A stretch of 55,939 nucleotides of DNA from a bacterium (GTDB taxonomy: Bacteria; Zhuqueibacterota; Zhuqueibacteria; Zhuqueibacterales; Geothermadaptataceae). Below the pieces are notes generated by a model. The model had not been told where the DNA came from, did no database searches, and saw only the letters and a list, made by a program, of their open reading frames with translations. The first letter of the stretch is position 1. The number at the start of each line of letters is the position of its first letter. Both the position numbers and the translations under genes were made by a program. Location: positions 1 through 55,939 of the forward strand of contig JAJRYV010000034.1 in assembly GCA_024275575.1 (NCBI GenBank). Reading direction: 5' to 3'. Of this stretch, positions 49,191-55,939 are shown in pieces.

Positions 49191-49416
49191 TACCTCGCCT
49201 CTCCCACTCCAGTTCCAATTTAACAACAATTATCAGTGAAAATTCGTTTTGCTTTATCAAAAAATTACTTAATAAATTACCTCCGAAAGCGGGTAGTTTG
49301 CAGAAGAGTAATTTATTTATTTACAAAATACTGTTCTCTTTATACATGCAACACGATGTGTAAATTCATTGGTTACTTGTTGTTCTGCTGTGCTGCTTCA
49401 CAACCGCCAAAAAGTG

Positions 49417-50343
49417 TTATCCATCGAGAAAGCGTTCCGCATCGAGTGCTGCCTGACATCCCATTCCGGCCGCCGTTACTGCCTGGCGATAAACAGTATC
49501 CACAACATCACCGGCAGCAAAAACACCGGCAACGCTGGTCATCGTGCGCTCTTTATTGATGATATACCCGGCTTCGTCCATTTCCAATTGTCCGACGAAT
49601 AAATCAGTATTCGGTTGATGTCCTATGGCAATAAAAACACCGGTAACAGGCAATTCGCTAAAAGCGCCGGTTTTGACATTTTTCAGGGTAAGGCCGGTCA
49701 CCTCTTTTTTCTCCACGTCATGAATTTGTTCGATGACCGAATTCCATGCCACTTCGATTTTTGGATTCGCCAAGGCGCGTTCCCGCATGATTTTGGAACC
49801 GCGGAATTCATCCCGCCGGTGAATTATGGTTACCTTTGAGGCGAACCTGGTGAGGAAGTTGGCTTCTTCAAGAGCGGAATCGCCACCGCCGACCACGGCA
49901 ATTTCCTGATCGCGATAGAAAAATCCGTCGCAGGTTGCGCATGCTGAAACGCCATGCCCCATCAACGTGCTTTCGTCATCCCGCCCGAGCAGCCTGGCTG
50001 AGGCGCCGGTGGAAATAATAATCGTTTTACTCTGATATTCTTCATCATTGACCCAAACCCGAAAGGGACGTTGTGAAAAATCCACTTTGCCGACAACATC
50101 AAAGATAACTTTGGCATTAAAGCGTTCCACCTGTTTGCGCATATCATCCATCAGTTGCGGGCCCTGAATTCCTTCGGGAAATCCGGGAAAATTTTCTACT
50201 TCGGTTGTGATCGTGAGCTGGCCGCCCGGCTGCGGACCGGCAAAAATGATCGGGTTCAAATCAGCGCGTGCAGCATAAATACCGGCCGTATACCCGGCAG
50301 GACCGGACCCGACAATGATGACGTCATGTACAGAATTTGACAT
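49417..50343 (-). CDS. Thioredoxin reductase
   Basis: A 308-residue cytosolic flavoenzyme. GSGPAGYTAGIYAARA is the FAD-binding loop, CATCDG (Cys135, Cys138) the redox-active disulfide, VVGGGDSALEEANFL the NADPH-binding loop and GVFAAGDVVDTVYRQAVTAAG the C-terminal FAD motif. It reduces thioredoxin with NADPH. Length is standard. The start has no strong ribosome-binding site apart from AAGGAGTC 9 nt upstream. It is transcribed alone, with a short structured transcript and a secreted protein gene upstream on the same strand. Confidence 0.97.
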   Translation of the reverse strand: MSNSVHDVIIVGSGPAGYTAGIYAARADLNPIIFAGPQPGGQLTITTEVENFPGFPEGIQGPQLMDDMRKQVERFNAKVIFDVVGKVDFSQRPFRVWVNDEEYQSKTIIISTGASARLLGRDDESTLMGHGVSACATCDGFFYRDQEIAVVGGGDSALEEANFLTRFASKVTIIHRRDEFRGSKIMRERALANPKIEVAWNSVIEQIHDVEKKEVTGLTLKNVKTGAFSELPVTGVFIAIGHQPNTDLFVGQLEMDEAGYIINKERTMTSVAGVFAAGDVVDTVYRQAVTAAGMGCQAALDAERFLDG

Positions 50344-50519
50344 TTCAAAGACTCCTTTTTATTTTTAAAATACAGAGGGTAATTTTGAGATTTAATAAAA
50401 AAAACGATAACACAGGCCATGTGGTTATTTATTTCAATTTCCCCGGCGAATCGTTGCGTTTCGGTGAAAAAGAATGGTATAATTCACAGCCGTCAAATGC
50501 AAGAAAAATAGCGGTTCAT

Positions 50520-50549
50520 AAAAAAAGCCCGAACTCATAGAGTTCGGGC
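50520..50549 (-). terminator. Strong terminator of the short transcript
   Basis: Perfect 10-bp stem GCCCGAACTC / GAGTTCGGGC (50527-50536, 50540-50549) with a 3-nt loop, followed on the minus strand by seven T. It ends the short structured transcript and any read-through from the secreted protein gene. Confidence 0.88.
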
Positions 50550-50640
50550 CCAGGGGACGATAACCTTAATACTACTTACTATCTATGCGCTGAGCTGCGC
50601 TTCCTTCGCACCAGAACATAGTTAAACATCCTTTTTTAAC
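50520..50640 (-). ncRNA. Candidate short transcript with a 15-codon reading frame
   Basis: About 110-120 nt between a possible promoter and a strong terminator. On the minus strand TTGATA (50665-50660), 17 nt, then TGC-TAGTTA (50645-50637); the -10 is weak. AAGGA then stands 9 nt before an ATG at 50619. That frame reads MFWCEGSAAQRIDSK and stops at TAG (50574-50572), followed at once by further stops. The terminator stem comes 20 nt later. It may be a small peptide gene, a leader-type RNA or the 3' end of the upstream gene. No family is recognised. Confidence 0.45.
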
Positions 50641-50682
50641 TAGCATTTTCAGTTTGCAATATCAAGATCGAAGAAAAAGTTT

Positions 50683-51081
50683 TCATGCACACCGGCGTTT
50701 TTTCTTAAGCCGGGCTTTATAGCGTAACCGCCTGCTTTCACGGTCGAGATTTTTGAGCATTCTTTCGAGTTGCTTTTTTTCTTTCCGTAGGTTACTTAAA
50801 CTTTTTTCGACATCTTTTTTGTTTACTAAACTTGTTTTCTGCTTATTTTGAGGTCTTTTCGCATAAATCCGTCCGAGCTCGATTGTTTCATCTGCCTGCA
50901 TTTTTTGGGATTGGTAGATTGAAAGCGGCCAGCCATCAGCATTTCTTGTTTTAGCCGATTGACTGCTCTGCGCCAAAACCGGACCGGCACCGAGAAAAAA
51001 CAGCATAACCGGTAGCAACCAGGTTTTTCGTGCCTGTGAAAATGGAGAACACTTTGTCGATTGGAGAGTTGAATTTCCCAT
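50683..51081 (-). CDS. Hypothetical exported basic protein
   Basis: About 132 residues from the ATG at 51081 (GAGAG 9 nt upstream). The N-terminus is long and polar, then a hydrophobic helix LLPVMLFFLGAGPVLAQ ends in a signal-peptidase site. The mature part is polar. The last 50 residues are very basic and form a coiled-coil-like helix (VEKSLSNLRKEKKQLERML, then LDRESRRLRYKARLKKKRR). No family is recognised. A periplasmic or surface role with an anionic partner would fit the charge, which is only a guess. Confidence 0.6.
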   Translation of the reverse strand: MGNSTLQSTKCSPFSQARKTWLLPVMLFFLGAGPVLAQSSQSAKTRNADGWPLSIYQSQKMQADETIELGRIYAKRPQNKQKTSLVNKKDVEKSLSNLRKEKKQLERMLKNLDRESRRLRYKARLKKKRRCA

Positions 51082-51376
51082 GCCGTTGACTCTCAAGTTA
51101 TCCGAACTGTCTATTCACCTTGAGAATCGGCATTTCCACCTGAGAAACTGGATTATGACAATAAAATAATAGGAAAATACTTAAAAAATTTACACGAAAT
51201 TTGATTTTCTGTCAGCAACTTGATAGTCTCGACGAATCCGCCATCAATCCGGCAAATTTCATTTGCTGCTTAGCTGTGTTTTTCTTTGCGTACTTTGTGG
51301 CTTTGCGTGAAACAAATGATTTTAGATCGGTGATCAATTAAAAAACGGAGGACATTCAGCTTTTTCGATATTTGTC
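51082..51376. other. Intergenic region before tRNA-Ala
   Basis: No gene. The phrase TTTCTTTGCGTACTTTGTGGCTTTGCGTG at 51286-51310 (given here in parts: CTTTGCGTACTTTG, GGCTTTGCGTG) resembles the one at 268-318. Confidence 0.4.
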
Positions 51377-51405
51377 TTGACTTTTTAATAATTTATTCCG
51401 ATTAT
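51377..51405 (+). promoter_or_regulatory. Promoter of tRNA-Ala
   Basis: TTGACT (51377-51382), a 17-nt spacer and GATTAT (51400-51405), 15 bp before the tRNA. Confidence 0.55.
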
Positions 51406-51419
51406 TTGCACTCGAAAAC

Positions 51420-51492
51420 GGGGCTGTAGCTCAGTTGGGAGAGCGCATGACTGGCAGTCATGAGGTCGTCGGTTCGATCCCGGTCAGCTCCA
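51420..51492 (+). tRNA. tRNA-Ala (GGC)
   Basis: Complete 73-nt cloverleaf: acceptor GGGGCTG / CAGCTCC, D-arm GCTC...GAGC, anticodon stem CATGA/TCATG with loop CTGGCAG (anticodon GGC), T-arm with GTTCGATC. Discriminator A; CCA is not encoded. A terminator follows 8 bp later, so it is a single-gene transcript. Confidence 0.97.
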
Positions 51493-51499
51493 CAGCTTA

Positions 51500-51534
51500 A
51501 AAAAGGATACTGTTACACTGTATCCTTTTTTTTT
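51500..51534 (+). terminator. Terminator of tRNA-Ala
   Basis: AAAAAGGATA (51500-51509) and TATCCTTTTT (51521-51530) form a 10-bp stem that runs into T. Confidence 0.88.
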
Positions 51535-51595
51535 GCAATTCTATCTTTGTTCTGCCGAAACACCCGCCTGCAGAAAACATGATTTATACTTATCA

Positions 51596-52363
51596 TCATA
51601 CATATATCTCATGCACATCCGTCGCTTCCAACTCCAGCAAAAAAGTTGCAATTTCATTGGTGATCACTTCAAAATAAGCGGCACCCTTCTCTGCCGTTGC
51701 CTGCCGGGGATCACCCACGCCGGTATCTTCTGTAACCTGCGTCCACTGCCGTGGCGCCCATGCCCATTTTTCCCGTAACCCATTAATTTTAAATTGCTTC
51801 GCACTGCCATCCCCGGCCTCGGTCAGCGGCAAAACCAACTCCGGAAAGAGATGCAACATCAGACTGGTCTCCATTTCGTCAGCATGGTCGCCATCCACTG
51901 CAAACAATGCCTCTTTTGCTGATACCATAAACCAGTTAACCTGGCACAGAAAAATGTTTGTTTTCACCTGCGCCTCCCGGATGATATTTTTAAAATCATT
52001 GCCGCCGTGACCGTTTAAAACCACTAATTTTTTAATGCCATGCGGTGCCAGACTTTCCACCACATCCACGAAAACTGCGGCGTGGGTTGTCGGGTTCATA
52101 TTGATGGTCAGTGGAATATCCAACTGTTGTGTATTGACACCAAAAGGAATGGCGGGCAAAATGATTGGTTTTGCGCCCTTTTCCCAGGCGAGATGAGCGC
52201 TCTCTGCGGCAATTGCTTCAGTTTCGAAAATATCCGTTCCATACGGCAAATGATAATTATGTGCTTCAGTCGCTCCCCAGGGTAAAACAGCGACTTCAAA
52301 GGTGGTTTCTTTTACAGTTTTCCAGTTCGTTTCCTTTAAAATATGTGGCCGTTGCGTTTTCAT
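51596..52363 (-). CDS. Creatininase-family amidohydrolase
   Basis: A 255-residue cytosolic metal hydrolase of the creatininase / MftE / FAPy-deformylase family. Metal-ligand segments are LPWGATEAHNYHLPYGTDIF (Glu and two His/Asp), VLNGHGGNDF and DGDHADEMETSLML. Members cleave cyclic or formyl amides (creatinine, formamidopyrimidines) or trim peptide cofactors. Nothing nearby fixes the substrate. A cytosolic single-domain enzyme of standard length; the gene stands alone. Confidence 0.92.
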   Translation of the reverse strand: MKTQRPHILKETNWKTVKETTFEVAVLPWGATEAHNYHLPYGTDIFETEAIAAESAHLAWEKGAKPIILPAIPFGVNTQQLDIPLTINMNPTTHAAVFVDVVESLAPHGIKKLVVLNGHGGNDFKNIIREAQVKTNIFLCQVNWFMVSAKEALFAVDGDHADEMETSLMLHLFPELVLPLTEAGDGSAKQFKINGLREKWAWAPRQWTQVTEDTGVGDPRQATAEKGAAYFEVITNEIATFLLELEATDVHEIYV

Positions 52364-52506
52364 ATTCTCTCCATTGTCTAATAATATCTATTGCAGAATT
52401 GCTCAACGAAAGATAATAAAAACAAGGTAAATTGTAGAGATTTATTTAAAAAGGCTGGAAATCAGATCAGGGTGATATTTGCCCCGGGATGGATTGGACA
52501 TAAAAA

Positions 52507-52531
52507 GAGGATAACGATCAGATCGTATCCT
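52507..52531 (-). terminator. Terminator of the small zinc-finger-like gene
   Basis: AGGATA(A)CGAT and ATCGTATCCT arms around CAG, followed on the minus strand by CTCTTTTTATG. It lies 65 bp after the stop at 52597. Confidence 0.65.
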
Positions 52532-52596
52532 TTCAGTCGTAAATTTCAGTAATGAGGAACCGGGCAATTCATTGAAAAAACCTGGGAACCGGCAAA

Positions 52597-52803
52597 TCAG
52601 GTTACAGCCTCAGTAGATTCAGCCATTTCAACGTGCAATAGCCCGAGTTTGATAAAACTCAGCATATTTTTCCCGCATCCATTTGCACATTGATATTCGT
52701 GAAACAACATGTCGGTATCATCGCTGTCGTGCACGGTAAATTTCTTTACGCCGCCACATGCTTCACACGTAATGATAAATTCATTGTAGTGGATATCTTC
52801 CAT
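52597..52803 (-). CDS. Small protein with CxxC...CxxxC pattern
   Basis: 68 residues from the ATG at 52803, which has GGAG 6 nt upstream. CEACGG near residue 13 and CANGCG near 39 form a likely zinc ribbon (Cys pairs CxxC and CxxxC). It is acidic, with no membrane segment. No family is recognised. It is divergent from the CgeB-like glycosyltransferase gene and has its own terminator. Confidence 0.65.
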   Translation of the reverse strand: MEDIHYNEFIITCEACGGVKKFTVHDSDDTDMLFHEYQCANGCGKNMLSFIKLGLLHVEMAESTEAVT

Positions 52804-52927
52804 TATCAGCTCCAAATACGATTATCAAATGCATTGTGCATCTTCCCATTTCCCACTTAAACTATACAACAATAACCACCGGTTTGCATGTTTTTTTTTC
52901 GAAAACTACATCTTATTTGCAATAACT

Positions 52928-54700
52928 ATGTTTTTACCGGATTTTTTTTTCAATGCCGATAATGCCGGTAAAAAACATTCAGGCAATTATCTTCTCCTCA
53001 TGTGTAGAAAAAACGCAGCAGCCCTTGCACTGACACATTCTCCACCGGCTATATATACAGAGCTGACTTTGCAGAATAATCTTGCAGCGTTATATCCGGT
53101 GGCTCCGTTGCTGGTCAACCGTATCTGCCTACCGACAGCTTCACAGCATATTTTCTTCAACGAACAAGGACAACTTTTTTATCGGCTGCAACGCAATCTT
53201 TTTCCTTTTAATTTACAGCTTTCCAACAATATCATTGCCGCTCTTTCTGAAAAAAGCCATATTGAAACGTTGGCCGTTTTCGGAGTTTTTGATGGTGAAG
53301 CAATGAAAAAACTGCTCACAGAAGGTCGTTGCAAACGCCTCATTTTATGGGAACGTGATCCCTGGCTACTGCGCCTGTTGCTCATGCGTTATGACTTCGT
53401 TGCAGAAATAGTTGGCGGTAAAATCCGCTTTCACCTCGGCATCGATTTACTCAAACTGCGACAACAAAACCAAATCAAATGGCTATTCAACCCGTTTTCG
53501 GAAAAACTTTATCACTGGGAAAAAAAGCTGGTTGAACGCGAAAAAATCGCAAATAGAGCCCTGGTTTGCACCGGTGGTTTATTTATTGATGATATTTGTG
53601 AAACGCTGCATGATTGCGATTATGCCATTTATCAAATCGACGTGCAGGCACTGGCGGTGGAAGAAATTCAATTGGCGCTGGAGAGTTTTCAACCGGATTT
53701 TGTTTTCAGCGTCAATTATCTCAACGGACTGGCGGAATTGTGCCACGCAGCACAGGTTCCACTTTTTATCTGGGAGATCGATCCGGCAACCGATGCGGTC
53801 ATGATAACCGGGGCCGCGGCCGAAAGCAGCGCTATTTTCACTTATAATCAGGTCAATGTGCAAAAACATCAATCGACCGGATTTCGTATTGCGCGCTATT
53901 TGCCCCTCGCAGCAAACCCGCAAAAGCGTTGTTTTCAGAAAAAAACTGAAAAAAAATACAGCGCAAAAGTTTCATTCGTCGGCACCAGCATGCTTGAACA
54001 GGCACAAAAGAGCAAACAGGCATTTATCGACATTTATAATTCGTGCGTGAATACAGATGCGCCCGGATTAAAACAGGCCGAAGAAATCGTTGCAGCCTGT
54101 CTCGATTTTCAGCGGCAGGATTTCACGAAATTTCTCATCCCTGCCGCCCTGGGAAAATATGCCCCGGATTTTCATGCTCTCTGCCAATCGAATGCTTTCA
54201 GCGCCGACCCGGTCACGCTTCTTGCCGAAAGCGCCGCGGCGGAAAAACGCATGAATTACCTGATCGGGTTGGCCTGTTGCGGTTTAAAAATCTGGGGCGA
54301 TAGTGGCTGGGAATTATTGGAGAATTACGGCGTAAAATATATGGGAACAGCCGGTCATTTCTATGAACTAAATCACATTTACTCCGCTTCGGCGATCAAT
54401 CTCGACATCAGCCGTATTTATCAAATGGAAATCATCACCATGCGCGTTTTTGATATCCTGGCTTGCGGCGGATTTCTGCTCACTGAGGACAATGCGGCTT
54501 TGCGGGAAATCTTCACCCCGGGCAAACATCTCGATACCTACCAAAGCAGCTCGGAACTCATTGAAAAAACAGCCTATTACCTGGCACATCCACAGGCGGC
54601 GCGTAAAATAGCATTAGCCGGCCAAAAACTGGTGCATGACAAACATAAAATTTCCGATCGCATAAACGAAATCTTCAAATCTGCAGCGGCGTTTGTATAG
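52928..54700 (+). CDS. CgeB-like glycosyltransferase
   Basis: About 590 residues from the ATG at 52928; codons back to 52829 are low in information and probably not translated, though no clear ribosome-binding site separates the two. The N-terminal 220 residues are of an uncertain fold with IETLAVFGVFDGEAMKKLL. A central DUF3880-like part (DYAIYQIDVQALAVEEIQLAL, FQPDFVFSVNYLNGLAEL, VPLFIWEIDP) leads to a GT4/CgeB-type domain ending GVKYMGTAGHFYELNHIYSASAINLDIS, MRVFDILACGGFLLTEDNAALREIF. CgeB-type enzymes glycosylate surface or flagellar proteins. Partner genes are not visible. It is followed by the tRNA cluster. Confidence 0.85.
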   Translation: MFLPDFFFNADNAGKKHSGNYLLLMCRKNAAALALTHSPPAIYTELTLQNNLAALYPVAPLLVNRICLPTASQHIFFNEQGQLFYRLQRNLFPFNLQLSNNIIAALSEKSHIETLAVFGVFDGEAMKKLLTEGRCKRLILWERDPWLLRLLLMRYDFVAEIVGGKIRFHLGIDLLKLRQQNQIKWLFNPFSEKLYHWEKKLVEREKIANRALVCTGGLFIDDICETLHDCDYAIYQIDVQALAVEEIQLALESFQPDFVFSVNYLNGLAELCHAAQVPLFIWEIDPATDAVMITGAAAESSAIFTYNQVNVQKHQSTGFRIARYLPLAANPQKRCFQKKTEKKYSAKVSFVGTSMLEQAQKSKQAFIDIYNSCVNTDAPGLKQAEEIVAACLDFQRQDFTKFLIPAALGKYAPDFHALCQSNAFSADPVTLLAESAAAEKRMNYLIGLACCGLKIWGDSGWELLENYGVKYMGTAGHFYELNHIYSASAINLDISRIYQMEIITMRVFDILACGGFLLTEDNAALREIFTPGKHLDTYQSSSELIEKTAYYLAHPQAARKIALAGQKLVHDKHKISDRINEIFKSAAAFV

Positions 54701-54743
54701 AATCATTGTTTTACAAATTGACAACTTCTTTTCGAAAAACCGC

Positions 54744-54772
54744 TTGCGTTGATATTCAAAAAAGTTTATCTT
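54744..54772 (+). promoter_or_regulatory. Probable promoter of the tRNA cluster
   Basis: TTGCGT (54744-54749), a 17-nt spacer and TATCTT (54767-54772), 18 bp before the first tRNA. An overlapping TTGATA at 54749 is an alternative -35. Confidence 0.4.
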
Positions 54773-54790
54773 TACAACTCTTAAAAATAA

Positions 54791-54862
54791 GCGAGAGTAG
54801 TTCAGTGGTAGAACACCACCTTGCCAAGGTGGGGGTCGCGAGTTCGAATCTCGTCTCTCGCT
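54791..54862 (+). tRNA. tRNA-Gly (GCC), copy 1
   Basis: 72-nt cloverleaf: acceptor GCGAGAG / CTCTCGC, anticodon stem CCACC/GGTGG with loop TTGCCAA (anticodon GCC), T-loop TTCGAATC, discriminator T. It is identical to the copy at 55071-55142. Confidence 0.97.
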
Positions 54863-54868
54863 CTTTTC

Positions 54869-54941
54869 GGCGGCGTAGCCAAGTGGTTAAGGCAGAGGTT
54901 TGCAAAACCTCCATTCATCGGTTCGACTCCGATCGCCGCCT
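54869..54941 (+). tRNA. tRNA-Cys (GCA)
   Basis: 73-nt cloverleaf: acceptor GGCGGCG / CGCCGCC, anticodon stem GAGGT/ACCTC with loop TTGCAAA (anticodon GCA), discriminator T as expected for tRNA-Cys. Six bp after tRNA-Gly. Confidence 0.97.
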
Positions 54942-54950
54942 CACTAATGC

Positions 54951-55036
54951 GCCGGGGTGGCGAAATTGGTAGACGCAAGGGACTTAAAATCCCTCGGGCA
55001 GTTATGTCCGTGCCGGTTCGAGTCCGGCCCTCGGTA
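54951..55036 (+). tRNA. tRNA-Leu (TAA)
   Basis: 86-nt class II tRNA: acceptor GCCGGGG / CCTCGGT, anticodon stem AGGGA/TCCCT with loop CTTAAAA (anticodon TAA), a long variable arm GGGCAGTTATGTCC, T-loop GTTCGAGTC and discriminator A. Confidence 0.97.
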
Positions 55037-55070
55037 CATTTTTTCCACCACCGGTTTCGCAACATCATCA

Positions 55071-55142
55071 GCGAGAGTAGTTCAGTGGTAGAACACCACC
55101 TTGCCAAGGTGGGGGTCGCGAGTTCGAATCTCGTCTCTCGCT
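55071..55142 (+). tRNA. tRNA-Gly (GCC), copy 2
   Basis: Exact repeat of the 72-nt tRNA-Gly at 54791-54862, 34 bp after tRNA-Leu. It ends the Gly-Cys-Leu-Gly cluster. Confidence 0.97.
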
Positions 55143-55832
55143 CTTTGTCTTCCTGCCAATAATTACAATTTCCATTCATCAGGTGACTTGAACATAAATT
55201 TAACGAACCAAAACGGATATTTTTTTAATCCGTGAAAATCCGTTCAACCTGTCAGGTCAGTGTCCTTCTATGCTTTCAAAATTCAACGCCGGAAAACGAT
55301 GAATAAACTGGTGAAAATAGCCATCTATTCAAGTTTTGCACTTCGCTAAAACACTGTTTTTTGGTACTCAGTTTTCAGAGAAAAGTCAATATAAATTCGT
55401 AAATAATCAAATAATAAGGAGTTATTCCATTTCGAATTGTTTTGCCATGAGATTAACGTCTACTATTAATTTCGGCCTTTTGACGCGTCGCGGAAAAGTC
55501 GAAAAGAATTTCAGCCACAGATTTCCACAGATCAAACACCGGTTTTTAAGTAAAAGAAAAGAATCCATGTTTGATCTATCTCAATTTGTAGCTAACATTT
55601 TTGGGCGGGAGAATTCTCTATTGGGTTCAATTCTTCTATTAAAGTCTGTTTGACTGCCGGTTTACTGAAAAGCAACTAAACGCTTATATTTTTTTAAAAT
55701 TATTCCGTTATATTACGTCATAAACGGGGATCATTCATAGACTTTAAACTCAATTCAAGGTTTGAAAGTCATGATAAAGACAAAATACGTATTTTTCAAG
55801 TCAAGTCCAGAATTATGTGTAAATTCCATCCT
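55143..55832. other. Gene-poor end of the window
   Basis: No gene I can support. Reading frames here have no start signal or family likeness. Phrases such as ATCCGTGAAAATCCGTTCAACC (given in parts: AATCCGTGAAAATCC, GTTCAACCTG) near 55230 and CCACAGATTTCCACAGAT near 55514 are low-information, frequently repeated non-coding text. Confidence 0.5.
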
Positions 55833-55896
55833 AATAATTATTTTTTCAATCAAGCTCATGTAAGCAGGGAAGAGTTTGATTGAAAAAGTAATTATT
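55833..55896. repeat. Long AT-rich inverted repeat
   Basis: Arms of 21 nt at 55833-55853 and 55876-55896 pair at 20 of 21 positions (outer AATAATTA / TAATTATT, inner TTCAATCAA / TTGATTGAA) around a 22-nt loop. It lies near the right edge, so its gene context is cut off. Confidence 0.6.
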
Positions 55897-55939
55897 CAAG
55901 CTTGTTATCAAACATGAGATATCTTTTTCCAGTTATCCA

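Noticed and set aside
54706-55179. Protein-coding frames over the tRNA cluster on both strands
   Set aside because: They are made of tRNA sequence; the cloverleaf structures explain the region.

Overview
The window looks like a chromosomal segment of a Gram-negative, heterotrophic bacterium of the Fibrobacterota-Chlorobiota-Bacteroidota (FCB) side of the tree, most like a Calditrichota/KSB1-type lineage. The evidence is two secreted proteins with a C-terminal YPNPF-type secretion/FlgD-like domain, a FadL-type outer-membrane protein, a CsgG-like protein, a system I cytochrome c maturation pair (ccmE, ccmF), and the prkA-yhbH-spoVR operon. No 16S or other taxonomic marker is present, so the lineage is an inference.

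Layout. 1-248: the leader-distal end of a CRISPR array with no cas genes. 0.7-7.8 kb: secreted proteins, a YprB-type exonuclease, an SH3/parvulin foldase and an M14 carboxypeptidase interrupted by one in-frame stop. 7.9-12.6 kb: the spoVR, yhbH and prkA operon on the minus strand. 13-18 kb, plus strand: comM, a small Cys-rich membrane protein with a STAS partner, and an nfeD-slipin pair. A promoter-driven, terminator-ended structured RNA of about 190 nt (6S-like) lies on the minus strand between the STAS gene and nfeD. 18-20 kb: sugar kinase and nucleotidyltransferase. 20-25.5 kb: a CsgG-like protein, a chemoreceptor and a GDSL lipoprotein.

25.5-36.7 kb is a fatty-acid utilisation locus: a FadL porin, a TetR/FadR-type regulator with a perfect TGAATGA-N4-TCATTCA operator on its own promoter, thiolase, a multifunctional alpha subunit with an unusual Lys/Ala-rich N-terminal tail, a long acyl-CoA dehydrogenase and both ETF subunits. 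Fatty acids would enter through FadL, be oxidised by the dehydrogenase, hydratase/dehydrogenase and thiolase, and electrons would leave through ETF. A glutaryl-CoA-dehydrogenase-like gene at 44.6 kb could use the same ETF.

33.8-38.3 kb holds three decayed genes (a multi-lesion secreted protein, a frameshifted membrane protein, a DUF2442 gene with TGA for Trp). 38.5-48.5 kb is a long minus-strand run: mtaB, miaB, acyl-CoA dehydrogenase, a hypothetical, rny, ccmE (with a Cys in place of the heme-binding His), ccmF, adenosine deaminase and a Rieske protein. 48.7-55.1 kb has a GAF-like protein, trxB, a short structured transcript with a 15-codon reading frame, tRNA-Ala, a creatininase-family hydrolase, a CgeB-like glycosyltransferase and a Gly-Cys-Leu-Gly tRNA cluster. 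The last 800 bases carry no gene I can support.

The signals most worth following are the 6S-like RNA, the short transcript at 50.5 kb, the CxxxY-type CcmE, the FadR-like operator, the tail on the beta-oxidation subunit and the unusual number of decayed genes. I see no complete new defence or mobile system here.
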